Assembly (NCBI GenBank): GCA_035516965.1
Contig: DATIZR010000041.1
Coordinates: 1 to 64,000 of the forward strand
Reading direction: 5' to 3'
Origin: Nitrospirota bacterium
GTDB taxonomy: Bacteria > Nitrospirota > UBA9217
Length of the DNA stretch: 64,000 nucleotides
Shown here: one piece after another, positions 27,230 to 34,359 of the stretch
Position numbering within the stretch: the stretch's first letter is position 1
How the letters are laid out: the number at the start of each line of letters is the position of its first letter
Position numbers and translations under genes: made by a program
The notes under the pieces: generated by a model
What the model was told of the DNA's origin: nothing
The model's database searches: none
What the model saw: the letters and a program-made list of their open reading frames with translations, nothing else

Positions 27230-27400
27230 ATGAAAATTCTGTACCTGTTAAAAAAAGCGCCTGACGCGAGCACGAAGAAGATCATCGAGGTCCAGGCCGC
27301 GGGGAATCAGGTTAAGACAATAGAGCTGTACAAGGGCGGCGTGGCCTATGACGCGCTGGTGGCGGACGTGTTCAGCCACGATAAGGTGTTCTGCTGGTAA
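27230..27400 (+). CDS. small TusB/DsrH-like protein
   Basis: 56 residues, MKILYLLKKAPDA at the start and KVFCW at the end. AGGGAGG sits 7 nt before the ATG and the gap to the previous gene is 15 nt, so it is the third member of a DsrE-F-H-like set. The N-terminus matches the beta-strand start of TusB/DsrH (MLHTLHRSP in E. coli) but it is about 40 residues shorter. The only Cys is C55, next to last. A strong terminator follows. Family assignment is tentative. Confidence 0.65.
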   Translation: MKILYLLKKAPDASTKKIIEVQAAGNQVKTIELYKGGVAYDALVADVFSHDKVFCW

Positions 27401-27451
27401 GCGGAGCAGCTCCGGCGGCTCCTGAGGGCGGGGCTGTCTCGGAGCGATGAG

Positions 27452-27498
27452 GGGACCGCTGTTTGCGGGGGATGGAGAGCGGTCCCGTCTTTTTTTTC
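27452..27498 (+). terminator. Rho-independent terminator of the sulfur operon
   Basis: GGGACCGCT (27452-27460) pairs exactly with AGCGGTCCC (27478-27486); the loop is 17 nt and GTCTTTTTTTTC follows. Clear end of the transcript that contains the TusB-like gene. The gap beyond it to 27800 shows no gene I can support. Confidence 0.88.
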
Positions 27499-27800
27499 AA
27501 TAGGATTGTCTGAACATAACTAGACCTCTGCAGAGCAGTTTCAAGGTGGGCATTGCATGCTGCGACCGTGCTCTCCATGATCGCCTTCAGGCAGTTTGGC
27601 GGACGGGCGCACGTGCAGGTGCAGGTGGACCAGGTCAGCCGCGCCTTGTCGGGCCGCTGCTGCGACTGAACCGGACGAAGATCATCGTGATATCTTCTGC
27701 GCGTTTCGAGGCCTCTGTCTTTTCTCCTGTCCCGTCTGTATCAAATGACACAGCCTGCTCTACGGGCAACATTTCATCTCTTTGTTTTTCCTCATGATGC

Positions 27801-27850
27801 TTATCTGGCAGGGTAATTGCAAACTATAATAAATAATTATCGAATTATCG
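27801..27850 (+). promoter_or_regulatory. promoter with tandem AATTATCG repeat for the zinc-ribbon operon
   Basis: TTATCT (27801-27806) and TATAAT (27825-27830) are 18 bp apart. Immediately downstream, over the expected start site, AATTATCG occurs twice in tandem (27835-27842 and 27843-27850), a possible operator. The gene starts at 27894. Confidence 0.5.
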
Positions 27851-27893
27851 AGCCCTGCAGAAGATGTCCTGCCTGGCATGAGGAGGGAATCTA

Positions 27894-28847
27894 ATGCTTT
27901 GCCCACAGTGCAAAATTGAGAACGAACCTGATGCCCGGTTCTGCAGTGAGTGCGGCTCCGCCATGCAGGAAGGACCGCAGGCGCCGTCAACGCTCAAGAC
28001 GCGGAGAGTCTATCTCTATGCTCTCCTGCTCGTCCCTGTTCTCGCCATTGCGGGCTGGATTGGCTACTATAAATATATTCTGCCCGGCGGAGTCGCGGCC
28101 GTTGTGAACGGAGAGACGATCAGCCTCCGCGAACTCGATGCCGAGGCGGCCCGCACAGCAGGCAGCCGCGAAGCGGTGGATGCCAGGCTCAGATACGCGG
28201 TCCTGAACTCGCTGATCACCCAGCGGCTGGTCCTGCAGGAAGCGCGCAAGGCAGGGGTCTCCGTCTCGCGCGAGGAGATCGCATCAACAGCGGCCCGAGC
28301 GCGGTCGGCGTCGGGTTTCGATGAGGCAGTGTTCAACCAGCGCGTGGTATCGCAGTACGGCAGCATGAAGGACTTCGAGCAGGCGGTCGAGCGAGGTCTG
28401 CTGGTCAACAAGTTCATCGAAGAAAAGGTTATCCCGGTGAGCGCCGATCCCCGCACGGGCCGGGCAGCCCTGGACCAGTGGCTGCAGGATCATACTGCTG
28501 CGGCTTCGGTCCGCGTCACGCTGGCCGAGCAGTGGTCCGGAGCAGGGTGCGGATGCTGCGGCAGCGGGGCCGGGGCTTCAACAGCCCCCCGGGCAGGGAG
28601 CGGCGGATGCCGGACAGCGAGGAGCGGGTGCGGCATGGCGAACCGGGGAGCGGCCCGTTCAACGGACCCGTTGAACGCGGGCGAGGCCGCGGACGCAGCG
28701 CTCCGGTACTGGCATGAAAAGCACGGGGCGGAGGCCGTATCCGCGAAGGTCATTGATTTCGGCTGTCATATGCAGGTGGACATCATCAAGGACACCAGAA
28801 TCATCAGCTCCCTCCGGTATCAGGGGGGAAGCATATCTGAACTGTAG
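27894..28847 (+). CDS. zinc-ribbon membrane protein with SurA-like domain and Cys-rich linker
   Basis: 317 residues. A cytoplasmic zinc ribbon (C3, C6, C17, C20) is followed by one membrane helix (about 41-58), then VNGETISLRELD and a helical region to about 200 that resembles the N-terminal domain of SurA/PrsA-type chaperones, without a prolyl-isomerase domain. Residues 215-250 form a low-complexity Gly/Ala/Cys linker with C219, C221, C222, C239 and C246. The C-terminal 55 residues (about 262-317) contain C291-H. GAGGAGGG precedes the ATG. The next gene shares the zinc-ribbon plus helix layout, so the two products probably sit together in the membrane. Role unknown; metal handling is inferred from context. 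Confidence 0.65.
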   Translation: MLCPQCKIENEPDARFCSECGSAMQEGPQAPSTLKTRRVYLYALLLVPVLAIAGWIGYYKYILPGGVAAVVNGETISLRELDAEAARTAGSREAVDARLRYAVLNSLITQRLVLQEARKAGVSVSREEIASTAARARSASGFDEAVFNQRVVSQYGSMKDFEQAVERGLLVNKFIEEKVIPVSADPRTGRAALDQWLQDHTAAASVRVTLAEQWSGAGCGCCGSGAGASTAPRAGSGGCRTARSGCGMANRGAARSTDPLNAGEAADAALRYWHEKHGAEAVSAKVIDFGCHMQVDIIKDTRIISSLRYQGGSISEL

Positions 28848-28862
28848 GGGAGGAAATGAAGC

Positions 28863-29495
28863 ATGAGCACGTGTGGAAAATGTGGTGCAGAATTAAAGGA
28901 GAGCGCCAGGTTCTGCAAGTCCTGCGGGACCGGTCAGTCGGGCGCATCGTTGCATGATAAAAAGGCCCGCGTCATGGGCCGGGAAAAGACCTGGGTGAAG
29001 CCCACCGTGATCGCGGCAGCCGTGGTCGCGGTCGTCGCGGGTGGCATCCTGTTCCAGCAGTTCCGTGCGGCGCGCATGGGAGGTCATCCCCTGTTCCCGC
29101 CCCATCGCGATGCATCGGCAAGGCTGACAAAGGCCGTGATGGTCACTCCCCAGAACGGCGACGTGCGCATCCCGATCGCGAGCGTCGAGGACGGCAGTGC
29201 CCATTTCTTCGCCTATGCGACGGGAGGCAAGACCGTCACCTTCTTCGTGATGAAGGCCTCCGACGGGAGCATCAGGACCGCCTTCGACGCCTGCGTGGCC
29301 TGCAATCATGCCAAGCTCGGCTACCGGCAGGAGGGGGACCTCGTGGTCTGCAACAACTGCGGCATGGGATTCACGCCCGCGGACATCGGCAAGCTGACCG
29401 GAGGCTGCAACCCTATCCCGGTTGAAAAGGCCGCAGACGGCCCGATGCTGGTGCTGAAGGCGAAGGATCTCGACTCCGGCGTGCAGTATTTTTAA
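28863..29495 (+). CDS. zinc-ribbon DUF2318 protein (FtrD-like, Cys-rich)
   Basis: 210 residues: zinc ribbon (C4, C7, C18, C21), membrane helix (about 46-66), then the DUF2318 domain with C144-V-A-C147, C163-N-N-C166 and C182, the set proposed to bind an iron-sulfur cluster or metal. DUF2318 proteins lie with FTR1/P19 iron uptake genes (FtrD of Brucella, the Cj1660 region of Campylobacter). Here FTR1 and P19 are not next to it; instead an FtsX-type permease and ATPase follow, as in the second half of the Campylobacter locus. Start overlaps a GGAGG region of the previous gene's end. Confidence 0.85.
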   Translation: MSTCGKCGAELKESARFCKSCGTGQSGASLHDKKARVMGREKTWVKPTVIAAAVVAVVAGGILFQQFRAARMGGHPLFPPHRDASARLTKAVMVTPQNGDVRIPIASVEDGSAHFFAYATGGKTVTFFVMKASDGSIRTAFDACVACNHAKLGYRQEGDLVVCNNCGMGFTPADIGKLTGGCNPIPVEKAADGPMLVLKAKDLDSGVQYF

Positions 29496-29535
29496 ATGGA
29501 ACGAGTCAAGGCAAGCTCTTAAAGAGACTGAAACC

Positions 29536-29606
29536 TGCCACAGAGCACACCGAACGCACAGAGTAAAGAATAATAAAATTATCTCTGTGTCCTCTGTGGT
29601 TAATAA
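29536..29606. repeat. palindromic CACAGAG/CTCTGTG repeat before the permease gene
   Basis: Left arm 29536-29563 (GCCACAGAGCACACCGAACG core) pairs with right arm 29582-29606 (TCTCTGTGTCCTCTGTGGTT). It is the same family as in the his cluster, showing that the element is not limited to that operon. The right arm ends 26 bp before the permease ATG. Confidence 0.7.
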
Positions 29607-29631
29607 AGTGGAGGCTTATCAAGGATAGCAT

Positions 29632-30798
29632 ATGAAGCTAATCGACATCTCGCTGAACAACCTCCTCCGCAAGAAAGGCCGCACCTTTTTCCTGGTCTCG
29701 GGACTCGCCATCGGCATCGGTGCCGCCGTTGCCATGACCTCGGTCGGCGACGCCATGAACCGCGAGGTGATGCATGCCTTGGACGAGTTCGGGGCGAACA
29801 TCCTCGTGCTTCCGGCATCGGAGGGCCTGCCGCTCTCCTACGGCGGCCTTACGGTCTCGGCAGTGAATACCGGCGGCAGGGAACTGACCACGATCGACGT
29901 GGACAAGATCCGGACGATCAAGAACCGGGAAAACATCAGCACCATTGCGCCGAAGCTCCTGGTCCAGACCGAGGTGAAGGGCACGAAGGTGCTGCTTGCG
30001 GGCGTCGATTTCAAGGCCGAGCGGAGGCTCAAGAAATGGTGGCGCATCGCGGCGGGCTTGAATCCCCAGGAGAGCGGCGAGGCGCTGATCGGCAAGGACG
30101 CGGCAGCACGGCTGCAGCTCGCACCCGGCGACCGGATCGCTCTCGGCCGGAATGGGTCCCTTCGCGTGGCGGGCGTGCTCGGCGCGACCGGCTCGCAGGA
30201 CGACGGCCTGATATTCGCGGACATGCAGTGGGTCCAGAAGCAGTTCAACAAGGGCAATTCCGTCAGCCTTATCGAGCTTTCGGCGCTCTGCAGCGGCTGT
30301 CCCATCGAGGACATGGTGACGCAGGTGAACAACGTTCTGCCCGGCGCCCGGGCCGTGGCGGTCAAGGAGACCGTCGAGCTCAAGATGCAGGCCATGCATT
30401 ACTTCCACAAGTTTTCGCTCGGGATCTCGGTGCTGCTCCTGATCGTGGCGGGCATGATCATCTTCTTCGCCATGACGGCGTCCGTGAAGGAGCGCGTGCA
30501 GGAGATCGGCCTGTTCCGCGCCATCGGGTTCCGCACCGGGCATATCATCCAGGTGCTGCTGATCGAGGCTTTTATCGTGAGCCTGCTGGCCGGCTTCGCG
30601 GGCTCCGTCATCGGGATCATCAGCCCCCGGTTCGTCGCGCCCTACCTCATGAACGCGTACAACCTGAAATTCGAGTTCGACCCGATGCTGGCCGTGGCCG
30701 CCCTTGCCGCATCGGTCTCGGTCGGGATCGTTGCGAGCGTTTACCCGGCGGTCCGCGCAGGCCGGCTTGATCCGGTCGAGGCGCTCAAAACGCTCTAA
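29632..30798 (+). CDS. ABC transporter permease, FtsX/MacB type
   Basis: 388 residues with one N-terminal helix (FFLVSGLAIGIGAAVAMTSVG), a large periplasmic MacB-like domain (about 45-255) and three C-terminal helices, including SVYPAVRAGRLDPVEALKTL at the end, the classic FtsX C-terminus. Works with the ATPase encoded 38 bp downstream. In the comparable Campylobacter locus such permeases accompany DUF2318 and P19 proteins in iron acquisition or periplasmic redox work. Mechanotransmission rather than solute transport is typical of this class. Confidence 0.9.
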   Translation: MKLIDISLNNLLRKKGRTFFLVSGLAIGIGAAVAMTSVGDAMNREVMHALDEFGANILVLPASEGLPLSYGGLTVSAVNTGGRELTTIDVDKIRTIKNRENISTIAPKLLVQTEVKGTKVLLAGVDFKAERRLKKWWRIAAGLNPQESGEALIGKDAAARLQLAPGDRIALGRNGSLRVAGVLGATGSQDDGLIFADMQWVQKQFNKGNSVSLIELSALCSGCPIEDMVTQVNNVLPGARAVAVKETVELKMQAMHYFHKFSLGISVLLLIVAGMIIFFAMTASVKERVQEIGLFRAIGFRTGHIIQVLLIEAFIVSLLAGFAGSVIGIISPRFVAPYLMNAYNLKFEFDPMLAVAALAASVSVGIVASVYPAVRAGRLDPVEALKTL

Positions 30799-30836
30799 GA
30801 ACGCGCCAGTTCAGGGCACAGAGTAAAGGAACCGTC

Positions 30837-31511
30837 ATGCCATTCATAGATCTGAACAATGTGAAGAAAATTTTCCACGCCGGCGACGAGGAATACGCTG
30901 CGCTCAAGGGCATCTCGCTCGGCATCGATACGGGCGAGTTCGTGGCCGTGATGGGGCCGTCGGGTTCGGGCAAGAGCACCCTGCTTTCGATCATGGGCGG
31001 CTTGAGCCACCCGACGTCGGGGTCCATTATTGTCGACGGGATCAGCCTTGGCAGCCTCGGGCAGAACAAGCTTTCAGACTTCCGCCGGGAGTACCTGGGT
31101 TTCGTGTTCCAGTCGTTCTATCTCGTGCCCTATCTTACGGCCGCCGAGAACGTGATGCTGCCGCTGGCGATCCAGCCGGGCCTGAACGGGGCCGCAAAGG
31201 CGAGGGCGATCGAAGCCCTCTCCCGGGTCGGTCTGGAAAGCAAGGCGGGACGGCTTCCGTCCCAGCTCTCGGGCGGCGAACAGGAACGCGTGGCGATCGC
31301 CCGGGCCATCGTGAACAATCCGGCGCTCATCCTTGCCGATGAACCCACGGGCAACCTCGATACGAAGACCGGCGACAAGGTGCTGGAGATGCTGGAGGGC
31401 CTTCACGCGGAAGGTCACACCATCGTCATGGTGACGCACAGCAGAGAGAATGCGAAGAGGGCGGGAAGGACCATCGAGATCAGGGATGGGGAAGTGGTGG
31501 ATGGAACGTGA
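30837..31511 (+). CDS. ABC transporter ATPase, LolD/MacB type
   Basis: 224 residues with Walker A (GPSGSGKST), Q loop ([14 protein letters not shown]), signature ([14 protein letters not shown]) and Walker B ([12 protein letters not shown]). It energises the permease encoded just upstream. AAAGGA lies before the ATG. Last gene of the DUF2318 operon; the 108-bp gap to 31619 holds nothing recognisable. Confidence 0.95.
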   Translation: MPFIDLNNVKKIFHAGDEEYAALKGISLGIDTGEFVAVMGPSGSGKSTLLSIMGGLSHPTSGSIIVDGISLGSLGQNKLSDFRREYLGFVFQSFYLVPYLTAAENVMLPLAIQPGLNGAAKARAIEALSRVGLESKAGRLPSQLSGGEQERVAIARAIVNNPALILADEPTGNLDTKTGDKVLEMLEGLHAEGHTIVMVTHSRENAKRAGRTIEIRDGEVVDGT

Positions 31512-31619
31512 AGGGGAAGCAGGATGATTTCTTGCTCAGTGGAGCCCCCACCGGCAGGAGCCGGGCGATTGCGAGTCGCGGGATTCGCGCAGCATGAAGC
31601 CTGAATTACATATCGTCGT

Positions 31620-32282
31620 CTAAAACTCGAACAAAAATCCCGCGAGCAGGCTCTTCCCCCCGATATTGACCGACTGGCCTGGCGTGCTCGCCGTACCGGC
31701 AGTATCGACCATCACCCGCGTATATTTCGCCTCGAAGAACAGGTAGGTGTGATAGATCCCGTAGTCGCGGACCATGTTATTCGCCGCTTGCGGATCGAGG
31801 CCGTCCAACAGCAGCTGAAGCCCGCCCCTGACGTGATAGCCGTTCTCGGCCCCCCGGATAATTTCCTGATCCGTGATATCTTCCCGGTAGAATATCCTCG
31901 TCCAGCCTCCTCCTGCATACGGCACCAGCCACTGCTGCTCACTCAAAACGCCGCGGGCGAGCACAAACACATTCAGCGGGTAGAGGTCATACTTCACATT
32001 GCCGGAAAGAATGCCATGCACGGGAGCAAAGCCCTGCCCCGAGCCATGAACGAACGAGCCCTCAACACCTGCTTCCACCTGCCTAATTATTTTGTATGCA
32101 AGGGTGCCGCCGAATTCGGTCATATTCCTGCTGCCGTAAAACAGGGACCAGTTGTCAAGAGCGGGAATGAACCACCCGCCTTTCATCTCGAGAGACCAAT
32201 GGGGCCGTTCGTTCAGTTCATCTGCTGCGAAGGCGGCCGCGGGCAGAGCAACGAGGATCAGGACCAATACGAGCTTTTTCAA
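31620..32282 (-). CDS. outer-membrane beta-barrel protein
   Basis: 220 residues from a TTG at 32282 whose GGAGG lies 6 nt upstream; that start overlaps the previous stop as TTGA, so translation is coupled. Signal peptide about 1-22 (KKLVLVLILVALPAAAFA). The mature part alternates short amphipathic strands (WSLEMKGGWFIP, KYDLYPLNVFVLARG, YHTYLFFEAKYTRVM) and ends GFLFEF with a terminal Phe, the usual outer-membrane assembly signal. An eight-stranded OmpA/OmpW-sized barrel is likely. It may anchor or export partners for the secreted protein encoded before it; this is inference. Confidence 0.8.
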   Translation of the reverse strand: MKKLVLVLILVALPAAAFAADELNERPHWSLEMKGGWFIPALDNWSLFYGSRNMTEFGGTLAYKIIRQVEAGVEGSFVHGSGQGFAPVHGILSGNVKYDLYPLNVFVLARGVLSEQQWLVPYAGGGWTRIFYREDITDQEIIRGAENGYHVRGGLQLLLDGLDPQAANNMVRDYGIYHTYLFFEAKYTRVMVDTAGTASTPGQSVNIGGKSLLAGFLFEF

Positions 32283-34126
32283 CGCGCGCCTCCGCTTCGT
32301 AACGAATTTCTCCTCCGAATGATAAAGACCGGCAGCAGAACCAGACAGAACAGCGTCGCCATCTGGATTGGCAGCGGCGTATAGAGGAGGAAGTAGGCGC
32401 CTCCGAGCAGCGGCAACAGTGCGGCCCGGACCACAGGTTTGAGCCAGGGATGATTCGTTATGAAGGAAGCCGCTCCGGGACCGACGCGGTAATACCACTG
32501 GACAAAGGCCCTGCCCGGGCCGTTCGTCATCAGGAACCGGTCCCGGAACTCGCGCAACACCTGCACCTGGGGAGCCGAATAGTAACCATAGGCCGCCGTC
32601 GCGATGAAACAGCCCTTGTTCGGCAGGTTCGGATAGGGATTAATGCCTTCGGGAAACTCGCTCAGAACGTTTGATATTAAGCTTTCCAGGGGCGAACCGA
32701 CGGTAAACGGAATATCCGTAGAAAAAACACTCTCGTAGCTGATTCCCGGAACGGGTGATCCGCCGCTGTTGGTCGACGTCATCGCGATATGGTAAGTCGT
32801 CTGAGCAACGGCCGACACAGCCACATAATAGGTTTGTAAATTTGTCAGGCCCGGCAAGGTAAAGGGGCTGACGGTAGCGGGGAAAAACGGGGTCGTCGAC
32901 GTGGGCGCGGAAAACGGCGCGGTATCGTAATAAATTTTATACCCCGATGCTCCCGACGACATAACCCAACTGACCAGGAGGCTGTTGTTCATCGGGCTGA
33001 GCGCGAGAATCGTCGGTGGATCAGGCGTCGTCACTGCCAGGGAAACCAGGTTGCTTAAGGTCTGCGATGTCGTAGTAGCGCCGGAAACGGTGATGGGAGA
33101 CGTGCCTTCCGCGGCGTTGGTGCCAGTGTAAGTGGTGTCCGTTCCATAATACACATGATAGCCGCTGACCAAGTAGCTGTTATTCTGGATCCAGTTCAGA
33201 GAGACGGAAAACGATCCCGTCGTTTCCGATTTAAGACCTGCCACGGGGAGCGGCACCGTATCCGTGTCCGGACCGCCAAAGGCGCCCATGTCGAAGGTGC
33301 TGCTGTCAAAGAAGTTGGGGTAGCTGGGATTCCCACTGGGATTCCCCGAATTTTTGATGCAAGGTGATGCGGCCAGGAGATGGAAATCGCCGTTCAAGGC
33401 ATCGACAAAAAGAGGGTCCGTATTCTGCACCTGGGTGTTCGGAAATGAATGAGCATCCAGCAATACCCCGTCAGTCGTATTATTGAAATAATCATTGTAC
33501 GTGACATTGGCAGTCGGGACACCGGCCGGATTCGATATTGCCAACTGATTGCCGGAAAAAATATTATTCGTGACGATGATATCCTGGTCCCTGGTGATGG
33601 CCGAGCCGGCTTGATAAAAAACGTTATTAATGATTGAAGAATTCGGCGAGGCTGAAACCTGAACGCCTGTCGTTAGTCCGGTCCCAAATACATTGTTCGC
33701 AACTTTTACCTGGGAATTGTTCAATAAGCTGATGCCTGTATTTGCATTCTTGAACGTGAAATTCTTGATGGTGATGTTGCCCGTCACTCCACTGGCCGTA
33801 ATGATAGGCCCGCTGCTGGTTCCGATCAGGATCGTCCGCGATGTTTCGCGTCCAATGAGAGGAACATTGCTGATGAGCGTGATTGGGCCGCTGTAAGGAG
33901 TAGAGTTATTCGATTCAACGATGACTCGAAACGTGGTTGTCGTGGGGGTCGGACCGGTCAGCAGGTTGTTTGCGTAAGTGATCGCCGATTGAATCGTCGA
34001 AAAGTGGGTATTATCAGTCGTGACGTTAGGATCAACGAAGAGGTCAAGGGCCAGTGCTGTGACCGGAGTGAATGCGGCAAGAATAAGGACTGTAATTAAC
34101 GACCGCCTGAATAGAGTCATCTTCAT
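32279..34126 (-). CDS. secreted beta-helix/fibronectin protein with CFI-box C-terminus
   Basis: 615 residues from ATG 34126, with a signal peptide (about 1-27). Residues about 30-275 are a right-handed beta-helix rich in Asn, Thr and Ser (ANTGISLLNNSQVKV, NNIFSGNQL). Two fibronectin-type III-like domains follow (about 285-385 and 385-480). From C506 comes CFIATAAYG, then LREFRDRFLM, a YYR motif and FITNHP, the CFI-box C-terminal module, ended by one more membrane helix (about 586-603) and RRRN. The composition is clearly more A+T-rich than its neighbours, especially the beta-helix part. It is a surface or extracellular protein; ligand unknown. Confidence 0.8.
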   Translation of the reverse strand: MKMTLFRRSLITVLILAAFTPVTALALDLFVDPNVTTDNTHFSTIQSAITYANNLLTGPTPTTTTFRVIVESNNSTPYSGPITLISNVPLIGRETSRTILIGTSSGPIITASGVTGNITIKNFTFKNANTGISLLNNSQVKVANNVFGTGLTTGVQVSASPNSSIINNVFYQAGSAITRDQDIIVTNNIFSGNQLAISNPAGVPTANVTYNDYFNNTTDGVLLDAHSFPNTQVQNTDPLFVDALNGDFHLLAASPCIKNSGNPSGNPSYPNFFDSSTFDMGAFGGPDTDTVPLPVAGLKSETTGSFSVSLNWIQNNSYLVSGYHVYYGTDTTYTGTNAAEGTSPITVSGATTTSQTLSNLVSLAVTTPDPPTILALSPMNNSLLVSWVMSSGASGYKIYYDTAPFSAPTSTTPFFPATVSPFTLPGLTNLQTYYVAVSAVAQTTYHIAMTSTNSGGSPVPGISYESVFSTDIPFTVGSPLESLISNVLSEFPEGINPYPNLPNKGCFIATAAYGYYSAPQVQVLREFRDRFLMTNGPGRAFVQWYYRVGPGAASFITNHPWLKPVVRAALLPLLGGAYFLLYTPLPIQMATLFCLVLLPVFIIRRRNSLRSGGAR

Positions 34127-34242
34127 GAGCCCATCCCTTTTGTGCCAAATTTCCCTCACGATATCACAACATATGATAGAAAGTCAAAAAATTCCCCTTG
34201 GAAAGCCGACTATAAACATAAAATTATGTTAAGAAAAATAAT

Positions 34243-34271
34243 TTGGGTATTTGGTACTTTTGTGGTACAAT
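34243..34271 (+). promoter_or_regulatory. promoter for the NHL/transglutaminase-like gene
   Basis: TTGGGT at 34243-34248 and TACAAT at 34266-34271 with 17-bp spacing. A direct repeat TGGTAC (34252 and 34263 regions) overlaps the spacer and -10. It lies in the A+T-rich gap shared with the divergent beta-helix gene, so the two genes could be controlled together. Confidence 0.55.
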
Positions 34272-34359
34272 GAATGTGCTTATAACTTATCGAATGTCTC
34301 CGGCAGGAGGAGTGACCGGTCGTCACGGTTCTTTTCCCTCTGTCACTTCGGAGGAGCAC

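Noticed and set aside
27546-27797. 83-codon open frame in the gap after the sulfur operon
   Set aside because: No ribosome site or motif; lies between a clear terminator and a clear promoter.
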